Below are positions 43,203-56,900 of a stretch of 64,000 nucleotides of DNA, one piece after another. The translations under genes were made by a program, and so were the position numbers. The notes under the pieces were generated by a model. The model saw nothing but the letters and a program-made list of their open reading frames with translations. It was not told the DNA's origin and did not search any database. Every line of letters starts with the position of its first letter. Positions within the stretch are counted from its first letter, which is position 1. Source of the stretch: Polytrichum commune (lineage: Eukaryota > Streptophyta > Polytrichopsida > Polytrichales > Polytrichaceae); the NCBI GenBank assembly GCA_950295325.1, contig OX485805.1:35637501-35701500 (forward strand). Reading direction: 5' to 3'.

Positions 43203-46200
43203 CACCTACCAGATTTCCCTCAACCCCCAGCAACCCTTGGACTCAAATCAAATTCAGTCACATATCAAGTCATAAGCCCCGAACCAGATTCCCTCAACCC
43301 CAAATCAACCTCATATTCATATCAAACTCACTAACATATTAAACCCCCAAACAATGTGTATCGGGGTCGAGACACCTTTTATGAGCTTCAATTTCAATTT
43401 CAGATTTCTAGAAATATCAAGATTCGACACTTCTACCCCCTACCAGAATCCCCTCTTCCCACATCCACAATGAGCCTTACATAAAATTCAGTCACATATC
43501 AAGTCATAACCCCCGAACCAGATTCCCTCAACCCCAACTCAACCTCATAGTCTTATCAAACTCACTAACATATTAGACCCCCAAAAAGGTGTGTCGGGGC
43601 CGAGACACCTTTTATGAGCTTCAATTTCAATTTCAGATTCTTAGAAAATTCAGAATATGACACTTCTACCCCCTACCAGAATCCCTCAACCCCAAGTCAA
43701 CCTCATAGTCTTATCAAACTCACTAACATATTAGACCCCCAAAAATGTGTATCGGGGCCGAGACACCTTTTATGAAACCCACATTTCAATTTCAGATTCT
43801 TAGAAATATCAAAATTTGACACTTCTACCCCCTACCAGAATCCCCTCCTCCCTCACCCACCCTTAGCCTCACATCAAATTGAATCACATATCAAGTCCTA
43901 ACCCCCGAACCAGATTCCCTCAACCCCAAGTCAACCTCATAGTCTTATCAAACTCACTAACATATTAGACCCCCAAAAATGTGTGTCGGGGCCGAGACAC
44001 CTTTTATGAGCTTCAATTTCAATTTCAGATTCTTAGAAATATCAAAATTTGACACTTCTACCCCCTACCAGATTTCCCTCAACCCCCAGCCACCCTGAGC
44101 CTCACATCAAATTCAGTCACATATCAAGTGCTAACCCCCGAACCAGATTCCCTCAACCCCAACTCAACCTCATAGTCTTATCAAACTCACTAACATATTG
44201 GAACCCCAAAAAGGTGTATCGGGGCCGACACACCTTTTATGAAACCCACATTTCAATTTCAGATTCTTAGAAATATCAAAATTTGACACTTCTACCCCCT
44301 ACCAGAATCCCCTCCTCCCTCACCCACCCTTACCCTCACATCAAATTCAGTCACATATGAAGTCCGAACCCCCGAACCAGATTCCCTCAACCCCAAGTCA
44401 ACCTCATATTCTTATCAAACTCACTAACATATTAGACCCCCAAAAATGTGTATCGGGGCCGAGACACCTTTTATGAAACCCACATTTCATATTCAGATTC
44501 TTAGAAATATCAAAATTTGACACTTCTACCCCCTACCAGAATCCCCTCCTCCCTCACCCACCCTTACCCTCACATCAAATTCAGTCACATATAAAGTCCG
44601 AACCCCCGAACCAGATTCCCTCAACCCCAAGTCAACCTCATAGTCTTATCAAACTCACTAACATATTAGACCCCCAAAAATGTGTATCGGGGCCGAGACA
44701 CCTTTTATGAAACCCACATTTCATATTCAGATTCTTAGAAATATCAAAATTTGACACTTCTACCCCCTACCAGATTTCCCTCAACCCCCAGCCACCCTGA
44801 GCCTCACATCAAATTCAGTCACATATGAAGTCCGAACCCCCGAACCAGATTCCCTCAACCCCAAGTCAACCTCATATTCTTATCAAACTCACTAACATAT
44901 TAGACCCCCAAAAATGTGTATCGGGGCCGACACACCTTTTATGAAACCCACATTTCAATTTCAGATTCTTAGAAATATCAAAATTTGACACTTCTACCCC
45001 CTACCAGAATCCCCTCCTCCCTCACCCACCCTTACCCTCACATCAAATTCAGTCACATATGAAGTCCGAACCCCCGAACCAGATTCCCTCAACCCCAAGT
45101 CAACCTCATATTCTTATCAAACTCACTAACATATTAGACCCCCAAAAATGTGTATCGGGGCCGAGACACCTTTTATGAAACCCACATTTCAATTTCAGAT
45201 TCTTAGAAATATCAAAATTTGACACTTCTACCCCCTACCAGAATCCCCTCCTCCCTCACCCACCCTTACCCTCACATCAAATTCAGTCACATATGAAGTC
45301 CGAACCCCCGAACCAGATTCCCTCAACCCCAGGTCAACCTCATAGTCTTATCAAACTCACTAACATATTAGACCCCCAAAAATGTGTATCGGGGCCGAGA
45401 CACCTTTTATGAAACCCACATTTTAATTTCAGATTCCTAGAAATATCAAGACTTGACACTTCTACCCCCTACCAGAATCCCCTCCTCCCTCTCCCACCCT
45501 TACGCTCACATCAAATTGAATCACATATGAAGTCCTAACCCCTGAACCAGATTCCCTCAACCCCAAGTCAACCTCATATTCTTATCAAACTCACTAACAT
45601 ATTAGACCCCCAAAAACGTGTATCGGGGCCGAGACACCTTTTATGAAACCCACATTTTAATTTCAGATTCCTAGAAATATCAAAATTTGACACTTCTACC
45701 CCCTACCAGAATCCCCTCCTCCCTCACCCACCCTTAGCCTCACATCAAATTGAATCACATATCAAGTCCGAACCCCCGAACCAGATTCCCCCAACCCCAA
45801 GTCAACCTCATAGTCTTATCAAACTCACTAACATATTAGACCCCCAAAAATGTGTATCGGGGCCGAGACACCTTTTATGAAACCCACATTTCAATTTCAG
45901 ATTCTTAGAAATATCAAAATTTGACACTTCTACCCCCTACCAGAATCCCCTCCTCCCTCACCCACCCTTACCCTCACATCAAATTCAGTCACATATAAAG
46001 TCCGAACCCCCGAACCAGATTCCCCCAACCCCAAGTCAACCTCATAGTCTTATCAAACTCACTAACATATTAGACCCCCAAAAATGTGTATCGGGGCCGA
46101 GACACCTTTTATGAAACCCACATTTCATATTCAGATTCTTAGAAATATCAAAATTTGACACTTCTACCCCCTACCAGAATCCCCTCCTCCCTCACCCACC

Positions 46201-47485
46201 CTTACCCTCACATCAAATTCAGTCACATATGAAGTCCGAACCCCCGAACCAGATTCCCTCAACCCCAGGTCAACCTCATAGTCTTATCAAACTCACTAAC
46301 ATATTAGACCCCCAAAAATGTGTATCGGGGCCGAGACACCTTTTATGAAACCCACATTTCAATTTCATATTCCTAGAAATATCAAAATTTGACACTTCTA
46401 CCCCCTACCAGAATCCCCTCCTCCCTCACCCACCCTTACCCTCACATCAAATTCAGTCACATATAAAGTCCGAACCCCCGAACCAGATTCCCCCAACCCC
46501 AAGTCAACCTCATAGTCTTATCAAACTCACTAACATATTAGACCCCCAAAAATGTGTATCGGGGCCGAGACACCTTTTATGAAACCCACATTTCAATTTC
46601 AGATTCTTAGAAATATCAAAATTTGACACTTCTACCCCCTACCTGAATCCCCTCCTCCCTCACCCACCCTTACCCTCACATCAAATTCAGTCACATATAA
46701 AGTCCGAACCCCCGAACCAGATTCCCCCAACCCCAAGTCAACCTCATAGTCTTATCAAACTCACTAACATATTAGACCCCCAAAAATGTGTATCGGGGCC
46801 GAGACACCTTTTATGAAACCCACATTTCAATTTCATATTCCTAGAAATATCAAAATTTGACACTTCTACCCCCTACCAGAATCCCCTCCTCCCTCACCCA
46901 CCCTTACCCTCACATCAAATTCAGTCACATATAAAGTCCGAACCCCCGAACCAGATTCCCTCAACCCCAAGTCAACCTCATAGTCTTATCAAACTCACTA
47001 ACATATTAGACCCCGAAAAATGTGTGTCGGGGCCGAGACACCTTTTATGAGCTTCAATTTCAATTTCAGATTCTTAGAAATATCAAAATTTGACACTTCT
47101 ACCCCCTACCAGATTTCCCTCAACCCCCAGCCACCCTGAGCCTCACATCAAATTCAGTCACATATCAAGTCCTAACCCCCGAACCAGATTCCCTCAACCC
47201 CAAGTCAACCTCATAGTCTTATCAAACTCACTAACATATTGGAACCCCAAAAAGGTGTATCGGGGCCGAGACACCTTTTATGAAACCCACATTTCAATTT
47301 CAGATTCTTAGAAATATCAAAATTTGACACTTCTACCCCCTACCAGAATCCCCTCCTCCCTCACCCACCCTTACCCTCACATCAAATTCAGTCACATATG
47401 AAGTCCGAACCCCCGAACCAGATTCCCCCAACCCCAAGTCAACCTCATAGTCTTATCAAACTCACTAACATATTGGAACCCCAAA
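43203..47485. repeat. 234-bp satellite array, left block (about 18 units)
   Basis: Same unit and orientation as in the intron of copy B. Landmarks are at 43361, 43594, 43752, 43986, 44219, 44453, 44687, 44921 and onward at 233-234 bp; one unit is shortened to 158. From about 44.2 kb on, units are highly similar (GAAACCCACATTTCA variants), which indicates recent amplification or homogenisation. Open frames of 73 residues at 44049 and 47090 are the repeat itself. Confidence 0.95.
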
Positions 47486-47490
47486 AAGGT

Positions 47491-49579
47491 TGTTGAGAAC
47501 AACATTATGAGTCACAAGAGAGGAACAAATGGAACTAAGAAGCGAAGACAGATATTCAAACACCGAAATGAAGAAAGCTTGAACACTGGAAGAGAAGCTC
47601 TCGGCCTCGGGACTAGGGTAGCGGCCACGGCCTTAGGGTACCTTTCTCACGGTTTTGCGTACTCGACGCGCGGTAATAGGGCCCAGTACCTGCGGCAATG
47701 GGTACCCAGCGGGTTAGGCAAGGGAACTTAGAATTTTAAGGCAAAGGCACTAAGTAAAGGACTTATAGGGGTATATAGGGAGTTATTACACAAATAGTTA
47801 GGACTTATAGAAGGAGTATATAAGGACATATAGCTTATAAGATTTTGAGGATAAATGTCTATGTGAGAAGACATTTAGGAATATAAGATTTTGAGAATCA
47901 ACGTTTATGTTAAAGAGGCATTATGACGGAGTATATAGGAATGTGGCAAGTTTTGAGAACATGATTATGGAATATATAAATGTTAGATATGCATTATGAG
48001 CATATAGAACAAGATAGATTTTTACAAACCATTTAGAATCAATCAATTATGAAGACTTGATTGGATTCTCAAAGGACTTATAATGTAGCCACAACTAAGA
48101 TATAGTAAAATCTTCATACTACAAACATTAAGGTAGTGAAACGGTTATAACCGTTTAGGATAGATATCATCTACATATTTTGAAGATAGATAGTTATTTA
48201 GAAAAGTGGAGATCACAATCACTCTTAATGTAGATTTTGGATTAGGAAGAGAAGACTATATAAGGGAAGCAAATTAGGAGACTATTACCTCATTTTCTAC
48301 ACAACGAAGTTATCTTAAATTTGAGTGTCAAGAATTACTTGAAGCTTTTGTAACTCTCCTCTCGAGGAACTTTTGCAATACACTTATCTTTTCTACAAAT
48401 GCGTGTGATCTTTCTACCTCTCTCAATTTGAACTACGAGTCGTCAATGGTACTTTGTAGCTTAAGTGATTGAGCAACCGAGAGTAGAGTAGATTGAGTAG
48501 ACTCTTTTGAGAAAGAACTCAAAAGATAGTGTGAGGGTGAGAACAAAGCGCTTAAGACAAATTGGAGAATCAATGGGACTTTGAGAGAGATTGAATTGAG
48601 AAAGCGATTGTCAAACTTGAGTGAAGGAAGCAAGATTATCTCTCAAAGCGGAACTTATCATTGATCTCCTCAAAAGGGAATTATAAATATACATGTGATT
48701 GAATGATTGAAGAATTATATGCATGTTATGATTTAAGCAAAACAACTTAACGATTACAACTCCTTCAAAAGAGGAGGAGCTTATTATTGAAAACTACATA
48801 ATTGACTTATAAGTATTTTACATATTATACTACATATTGATTGTTGAACTTATGATTGACAAGAATGATAAAGACGTTAATTCACATCAAAGTTTGAATA
48901 CATATGAATGAAGTAATATTGATATAAGATAATCCACTTACTACAATTGTTATTGAACCTCTTTCTTTCACAATACTTTGTGAGTTGTTGGATGTCATTA
49001 ACAATTGAAGAAAAGTTCTTCTCTCTTGAGTAAACCTCAAGAGAATTATAATTATTTCTTGTCATTAAAACACTTTGAAGTCAAACGTGACATTGCAAAA
49101 CAATTAATGAAGCGTTCATGAACTTATAACTATCATATGCATATTTGTGAAGTTACAATATTATAAGTAGTAACACTTGAGCTTAAAAAAAGAAGACTCA
49201 AGAATATGAGATCTTCTTCGTCATTATAAGATTACTATCATTTATGTGATTAATGTTATGAACTACGAATCTTAAGGATTCATACAAACTATTGAAACTA
49301 TATTGTTATCACGCATATTGTATACCTCTTGAACCCTTTTTCTAATCTAATGATTCTTATTATCAACGATGCCTTACATTGAGAGTGAGAATTAAGATTA
49401 TGAGATTGTGTTCGCTCCAATAATATATTCATATCATAAGGAGAAGAGAGGGATTGTTAATTCGGGAACCGAGCATATTAATGAGGCACGGTAGTTCTCA
49501 AGCGAATATAAATTTACGTGATGTGCATCGTGAGTCTTCTTAGCTAATTTTGCAAAGGAACGACACACGGCGTCCATCA
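47491..49579. mobile_element. Solo LTR (2,089 bp) inserted in the satellite
   Basis: It starts TGTTGAGAAC and ends CGTCCATCA, with TG...CA termini. AAGGT flanks both sides (47486-47490 and 49580-49584), and removing one copy restores an intact satellite unit. A TATATAAGG box lies near 48256. The interior is AT-rich with no ORF longer than about 75 codons. No second LTR or coding region is present, so it is most likely a solo LTR of an unidentified family, unrelated to the 1-kb LTRs in this window. Orientation is unresolved; the TATA box favours +. Confidence 0.85.
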
Positions 49580-51523
49580 AAGGTGTATCGGGGCCAACAC
49601 ACCATTTATGAAACCCACATTTCAATTTCAGATTCTTAGAAATATCAAAATTTGACACTTCTACCCCTTACCAGAATCCCCTCCTCCCTCACATCAAATT
49701 CAGTCACATGTGAAGTCCGAACCCCCGAACCAGATTCCCTCAACCCCAAGTCAACCTCATAGTCTTATCAAACTCACTAACATATTAGACCCCCAAAAAT
49801 GTGTGTCGGGGCCGAGACACCTTTTATGAGCTTCAATTTCAATTTTAGATTTTAAGAAAATTCAAAATCTGACACTTCTACCCCCTACCAGAATCCCCTC
49901 CTCCCTCACCCACCCTGAGCCTCACATCAAATTCTGTCACATGTCAAGTCCTAACCCCCGAACCAGATTCCCTCAACCCCAAGTCAACCTCATAGTCTTA
50001 TCAAACTCACTAACATATTAGACCCACAAAAATGTGTATCTGGGCCGAGACACCTTTTATGAGCTTCAATTTCAATTTCTGATTCTTAGAAAAATCAAAA
50101 TTTGACACTTCTACCCCCTACCAGAATCCCCTCCTCCCTCACCCACCCTGAGCCTCACATCAAATTCAGTCACATATCAAGTCCTAACCCCCAAACCAGA
50201 TTCCCTCAACCCCAAGTCAACCTCATAGTCTTATCAAACTCACTCATATATTAGACCCCCAAAAAGGTGTGTCGGGGCGGAGACACCTTCTATGAGCTTC
50301 AATTTGAATTTCAGATTTTTAGAAAATTCAAAATTTGACACTTCTAACCCTTACCAGAATCCCCTCTTCCCTCACCCACCCTGAGCCTCACATCAAATTC
50401 TGTCACATGTCAAGTCCTAACCCCTGAACCAGATTCCCTCAACCCCAAGTCAACCTCATAGTCTTATCAAACTCACTGACATATTAGACCCCCAAAAATG
50501 TGTGTCGGGGCCGAGACACCTTTTATGAGCTTCAATTTCAATTTCAGATTTCTAGAAATATCAAAATTTGACACTTCTACCCCCTACCAGATTTGCATCA
50601 ACCCCCAGCCACCCTGAGTCTCACATCAAATTCAGTCACATATCAAGTCCTAACCCCCGAACCAGATTCCCTCAACCCCAAGTCAACCTCATAGTCTTAT
50701 CAAACTCACTAACATATTAGACCCCCAAAAATGTGTGTCGGGGCGGAGACACCTTCTATGAGCTTCAATTTCAATTTTAGATTTTAAGAAAATTCAAAAT
50801 TTGACACTTCTACCCCCTACCAGAATCCCCTCCTCCCTCACCCACCCTGAGCCTCACATCAAATTCAATCACATATCAAGTCCTAACCACCGAACCAAAT
50901 TCCCTCAACCCCAAGTCAACCTCATAGTCTTATCAAACTCACTAACATATTAGACCCCCAAAAATGTGTATCTGGGCCGAGACACCTTTTATGAGCTTCA
51001 ATTTCAATTTTTGATTCTTAGAAAAATCAGAATTTGACACTTCTACCCCCTACCAGAATCCCCTCCTCCCTCACCCACCCTGAGCCTCACATCAAATTCA
51101 GTCACATATGAAGTCCGAACCCCCGAACTAGATTCCCTCAACCCCAAGTCAACCTCATAGTCTTATCAAACTCATTAACATATTAGACCCCCAAAAATGT
51201 GTGTCGGGGCCGAGACACCGTTTATGAGCTTCAATTTCAATTTCAGATTATTAGAAAATTCAAAATATGACACTTCTACCCCCTACCAGAATCCCCTCCT
51301 CCCTCAGCCACCCTTAGCATTACATCAAATTCAATCACATATCAAGTCCTAACCCCCGAACTAGATTCCCCAAGTCAACCTCATAGTCTTATCAAACTCA
51401 CTAACATATTAGACCCCTCTCCCACCCTGAGCCTCACATCAAATTGAGTCACATATCAAGTCCTAACCCCTGAACCAGATTCCCTCAACCCCAAGTCAAC
51501 CTCATAGTCCGCCATCCCTAAAG
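49580..51523. repeat. 234-bp satellite array, right block (about 8 units)
   Basis: This continues the array after the LTR insertion with more diverged units (ATCTGGGCC and TCGGGGCGGAGAC variants). It ends in a broken unit at about 51,380-51,520. The greater divergence at the edge is usual for satellite margins. Confidence 0.95.
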
Positions 51524-51713
51524 CCGTTCTCCCGCACCCTCAAGCTCAACCCTCAACCCTCCTCCTCACCTCCTCACCCTCAACCCTCCCCCTCACCCTC
51601 ACGTTCGCCGAGTATAGGTTCCAAAATATAGGTTCCGAGTATAGGTTCCATAATATTTCAATTCACACCAAAAATTTACATTCAATTATTTATGGGTGGG
51701 ACAACCTACCTCT
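51524..51713. other. CCCTCAA-rich margin of the satellite
   Basis: A short run of CCCTCAA/CACCCTC words (51,535-51,600) and a local duplication of GAGTATAGGTTCC (51,609 and 51,635) lie here. No gene is seen. Confidence 0.5.
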
Positions 51714-52442
51714 TCCCCAAAGTGTTGCTCTTCATTGTCCATGCTGGCTTCTCGAAGATCACCCACATCAGCGCCGCGATCAAATTCTCCTAGGCTCTGT
51801 CAAGTGTATATATCCTTTGCTCATTAGCTATGAAGTTGGCCTGGGATAGCGTTAGCTTTGCAAAGAAACCTAACCCTACACCAATGGCCCTAAAAGTCAC
51901 CAATTGAGTCCAATCTTTGCAAACCTGCTCCTCTCTCTCATATGATGTGGAGGCACTTGAGGCTGCCCCAGGTTGAAGCTGTGTCTGCGTAAGTCGCTGT
52001 TCCAGATGCCCAACCCAAACCCAATTCACAATCCCACACCAAAGATAAAATACGATATAAAGGTGCCGATGGAAGTTAATGTTTGTCAACTATTCTAATT
52101 ACCGTGAATACACATAAAAAAAATGGCATTAGGCTTGCAGATAATCAACACCTCACTGCCCCCTTTGTCAACTTGGTTCTCTTCCTCCGATACAGGAAAT
52201 AAAACGATGGGAGCTACCGCTAAGACATCAAACATTTTTTCTCCTTTGGAACCTCTACCTGTGCCCCTAGCAGAATTAAGCCCTCGTCTACCCATTGTTG
52301 TCCGCAAGTTGTACGGCGTCCCTATGCTCTCTCGTGATTCGAACCTTTGCCTTCTCTCAATACGCCTCTGTTTTTCAATATTCCTTCTAACTTCTCGATC
52401 TGCTCTCGCTCTCGACCTAGTGTTCATCTCTAACAATACCGA
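51714..52442 (-). CDS. Hypothetical exons, possible 5' end of copy B
   Basis: Two - strand open stretches are seen. One starts at an ATG at 52436 (MLEMNTRSRARADREVRR) and is very rich in Arg and Glu. A second (51,790 to about 51,994) begins after a possible ACGCAG acceptor and has a stop at 51,790; a shifted frame continues to GGAAGAG followed by GTAGGT at 51,713. I recognise no domain. Direction, acidic/basic composition and the donor-like end would suit 5' exons of copy B, with the satellite array as an intron of about 8.6 kb. Equally they may be unrelated remnants. Confidence 0.25.
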
Positions 52443-52845
52443 AGCAAACAGTTCCTATATATCATTGTCATGTCTGTCATAATTTACATCTTTGCGCCAT
52501 CATTATGTTCACATTGGTTTTAGATAATTAATCTGAGGCTTCTTAAATAATCCCTCGGTTAATCCACACTGCATTAATACACTACAAAAGGCGCCGCTAA
52601 AACCTCTTTTACATATTCCAATCTTGCCATGTCAGATTTTTGGTGGTGCTAAAGGATTGACTATTGTTGTCTTACATTCTATTCCTACATGAAACAAGTT
52701 GTCCAGCATTTCCATAAATAAATATTGACTATGTATTGATCTAACAAGTTGTCAAATATTCGGGTATTGGTGTGTACCCTTGGTGTATATAATACCCGAT
52801 TACTTGTACCCATTCCTTCATGTCATCTCATCATATTCTTCTCCA

Positions 52846-53259
52846 ATGGGTACTGACTCAAGTCTCCCAAGCCTTGCTCCTTTAGGTGCCCCTAGTTCAT
52901 CTCAAATTCACACCACGTTGTCCATCGATGGTTCTGCAGACGTCAACAACATGAAGATTGCTCAGTTGACTCCGGCAGTCATGGTTCATAGTCCACATGC
53001 ACGGACTCCACCTTCGCAAGAGGATGTTGCAATGCTGATAGAGGACAAGTCTACTTTACAGACTCATGCCTATTCTAGAGTAGGGATTATTAAACCGGGC
53101 ACTTACTCTAGATCTCTATTAAGGAGTGCCCCACGTCCCAAAGGTCAGGGATTGGGTTGCGAAGGATGCATTGCAGTTCATAGTTTAGGGATTGACCATT
53201 GTCATAAACATGACGGTAACAAAAATGGCAAAGGTCCCCATAAGCGTCTTCGTCGCTAA
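52846..53259 (+). CDS. Hypothetical small protein
   Basis: This 137-codon ORF starts at the ATG at 52846 (MGTDSSLPSLAPLG). It is rich in Ser, Pro and Thr and ends in a basic tail (GKGPHKRLRR). A GCEGC...GIDHCHKHD segment contains paired Cys/His that could bind metal. No family is recognised. It precedes the transposase-like gene on the same strand by about 660 bp and could be an upstream exon or an accessory ORF of that element. Confidence 0.3.
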   Translation: MGTDSSLPSLAPLGAPSSSQIHTTLSIDGSADVNNMKIAQLTPAVMVHSPHARTPPSQEDVAMLIEDKSTLQTHAYSRVGIIKPGTYSRSLLRSAPRPKGQGLGCEGCIAVHSLGIDHCHKHDGNKNGKGPHKRLRR

Positions 53260-53312
53260 TCAGAATGTAGCATTCTAGTGTTTAGAATTTATTATTGCAT
53301 AGCTACTATCAT

Positions 53313-53515
53313 GGAATTCCTAGTCTCGGCCCCGATACGCTCTTTTCAGGTTCAATCAGTGAGGCCAGAGAGGGTTTAGGCTAGGCTTGGGTGGGATTAG
53401 TAAGTGATAGATTTTGATTTTGATGTCTGGAATTCCTAGTCTCGGTCACGATACGCTCTTTTCAGGTTCAATTAGTGAGGCCAGGGAGGGTTAAGGCTAG
53501 GCTTGGGGTGGGATT
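53313..53515. repeat. Tandem duplication containing inverted satellite core
   Basis: GGAATTCCTAGTCTCGG through GGGATTAG occurs twice, 119 bp apart. TCTCGGCCCCGATA within it is the reverse complement of the conserved core of the 234-bp satellite, and CTCTTTTC also matches the satellite's GAAAAGAG-like neighbour. It looks like an old inverted satellite fragment or a related seed sequence. Confidence 0.6.
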
Positions 53516-53922
53516 AGTTTGATATAGCTTTATTGTAGTACACTGTTATCCTACATGCCCTATATATTTGCCTATATATATTATAATGTCCCTTACATCC
53601 ACTAAATGGTTCACGTGGTCTCTGGTGTATTTATAATTACGGCACTCGGCATTCAGCCTCATGTTTTTTCTTAATATATCTACATTGGATTGGCATATGA
53701 TCATGACTAACTTAAGTAATTGCTGCAGTGCATTTTCAGTTCTTAATCATGTTGCTATCATGAGTCGGCTTATTATTCCACTCCTAATCCAAGTCTCCGT
53801 CGTCTTTCACATATTCCCTCTTGCCATGGCCTGCTCATCACATCACTATATACACAACCCACTTTCTGCTCAGCTTAAGTCCATTGCCCGTTTGGCCGAC
53901 TCGCATTTACATTCCTTCTACA

Positions 53923-56900
53923 ATGGCCACCATCAGAGCACTGCACCATTCCATCCCCCTTATGATCCCTCTTGGAGATGATGGTCTAGCCAAAGTCGCA
54001 GAGTCATTCCTTAGTTTGAGGTTTAGATTCCACCCAGACTCAATTCATGTCGAGGAAGAGGTCTTTAATGACAACGGTGACTTGAGTCACACTGTCCTTC
54101 AGATGTCCTTTCGCATTGACGATGGTAGAGTTTGGTTCTTGCTCCCTGCAAAGTACAAGGCCATAGGCGTCACCGAGTCGGAGATGGCCACCACTACTGT
54201 GTTGCTAACACCAGGCGTGTCCCTCACGTCCACCACGCAGGCTCCTTTTCTGGCGACGGTCAAGAAGGAGCCCGACATCCAAAGAGGTTACCTATCTCAG
54301 CGATGACTCTGATGATGATGTGCCACCTGCCTCTGACTTTGCCTCACTTACCCCACCTCCATCGCAGGATCAGCCCTTCATCAATCCTCCCAGGATTCCA
54401 CACTCGCCTACCGTAAGTCAACCATCTACTTCCAGACCCCCAGTTCACCCAGGTGTGTCTATAGATCGTCCCAGTGTTGTCCACCACTTGAAGTTGCTTG
54501 CAACCCGACCAGGGTCCAAGAACATCCTCAAGAGTATTGATTATGAATCTGTTAGGCATGAGAAGGTTGAGTTCCTCCCTTCTGTTTTTGACGGCGACGT
54601 CATCTTTGAGTTCCCTCCTCTCGGAGCTGATGCTCCCCATTCCCATGCTAGACTCATGTTCGGAATGGACAAGCGTTTCGATGGTCATGCTTGGTGTAGG
54701 ACAAAGACGTCTAACATTACCAATGATCTCGGCTTGACCTTCCGGTTTTCATGTTGTGTTGGCCATCTACGTTGTAATAACGAGGGCTGTGATTACCTCA
54801 ACCGCCCCAATCGGGCCACTACCGTCAACGAGACCGAATGGGAAGGCTGTACCGCCTCACCCTTCTCCGCAGGAGCTGATCCCCCAGCTGGGTCATCTCT
54901 CGTTTGTAAGGTCTGTAAGACACCACCCTACTGTCTTGATACTTGCCAAGCTAAGATGTACTATGTTCTTGGCAAAGGTGACATGACCCGTGCATGCATC
55001 CATATGGGTCATCACCATCACCCCGTTTCGCAAGGTGTCTGTAGAGAGTCTAAGGTCGAAATTCATGATCTCATTGGTAGAGAGGTTGAGAGGACTCCCA
55101 CCGCCACCAACTCTGCCATTGCATTGGCTGCAAGTAAAGAGTTCCTGGCCAAGTATCTTCTACGCACAGGATCTGATCCCAATAAAATTATGGACCTGGA
55201 GTCCATGAAGTTTGTCATGGACAGGTACGAACACCTCAGCACCCCGAGTATTCGAAACACTGTCACTTCCTTCAAGCGCATTGGGCGAGGGGGGATCATT
55301 GACAGCATCACCGGACTCAGAGGTCATAGCAGTTGGCCCTATGTGCAAGAAAACAAATTCCCAGGCCAAGGAAAGCTGTTGGAGAAAGTCTATGTGTTCA
55401 AGATGTCCGAGGTGGGCCCTGGCTCGGGAGTTGACCTTGTCAGGAGAATGCAACCACACGGTGATTTGCAGGATGCTTGGGTCATGTTTGACCATGTCAA
55501 GCGTGTCAAGGGGTGGACAACAATGGCTTGCCATGTCTATGACTCGGCCTACTGCCGGGTTATGACTATTGCAGTATGTGATATGCAGTCTGAGGACGTC
55601 ACGGCGCAGAGCCTTCTTTGGCATGGGCTCAATGAAGTTATGCACAGACATGGCATTGCTAAAGTTAACTTCAAAGGGTTCATGGCGGACAGTGCACAAG
55701 CCTATTGGAATGCAGTTAGGATTATCTATGGCAGTGGTGATCCCAAGGTTCCTATGGAGTCTCGCGAGAGGACATGTCTATTGCATTGGACGGTGTCTAT
55801 GGAACGCCACACCACCACCCACATCAAGCCCGACCTCCAACAACAACACAAATTGTTATGCAAGCAGTACAAGGATGCCAAGACTCCCGAGCAGTCCGAG
55901 TCCCGTTATCTTGCCATCCGGGCATGGTGGCTTTCCTCTGGAGCTGCATCCGAGGAAGGAATCAAGGACCTTGATACATGGCTTGCATTCTGGCACTTTC
56001 GTTACCGTCAATGGGGTGGTTTCATGCAACTAGTGAGTACCCACCCACTTTCTATTTCGCTTTTTGGTGTCAAATTTTTTTTGGGTTTTTTTTTGGGTTT
56101 TTTGGGTTTTTTTTTTTTTTTTTGGTGCCAGTTTAGGCTTTTGGCTTGTTTTTGTGCAAAGCGTACTCACTACATTTTATTGACTTCTCTCAGAATTTCA
56201 CAGATTCTGAGTTGGCAGAGATGCCATCTTGCAACCTCTCCGAGACAGTCCATAACAAATGCTTCAGCAGTCTGGAAACCGTGGCTCTGATCTGTATGTT
56301 GCGACCGTGGATGATTTCGTGAGGGCGTTCATGCAATGTACGAACTACTACGCCTACTTGAAGGGTGATCGCTCTGGTACTGGCCCAGGAAAAGAAGAAC
56401 TCCGCCTTCGTGCTGCACAACGATCCGGTGACGCCAAGAGAATTGTTGCAGCCCTCGAGCACATGCCTGGAGCAGAGCATTGGTGCACCCGCAAACCCCA
56501 ACTCGAAGGAGAGGAGGTCTTTGGCACCACCAAGCGCAAACTTGATATGCCCCCTGGTTCTGATCAAGATTCACATAGACCCGACAAGGTCAGCTTCTCT
56601 CATCCACGAGTGAGCACTAGGTCAACCAAGGCACGTACTGATTCCTCCACACCATCAGACCTGCCCCTAGCACAATCACCTGAGAAATCGATTCCACAAC
56701 GGGTCACCCACGTCAATAACATTCAGGAGACCCACTGCGATGTTTCCAAGTGGCACATTTCTAGACTGCCCAAGACTTCCGCCAAGGCCTGCTTTGCCAT
56801 GCAAGCTCGCACAAAGACCAAGTGCACCCAGAAGATCGTTCGGCATGGTAAAAGTACTCCAGCTCCTACGTACACCAGCTACATGCGCGACTACAAGAAG

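Noticed and set aside
44049-47311. ORFs of 73 codons within the satellite
   Set aside because: They are identical products of the repeat unit with no start context or domain.
37322-51523. CRISPR-like appearance of regularly spaced repeats
   Set aside because: The whole 234-bp unit is repeated with no unique spacers, in intron-bearing plant DNA. It is satellite.
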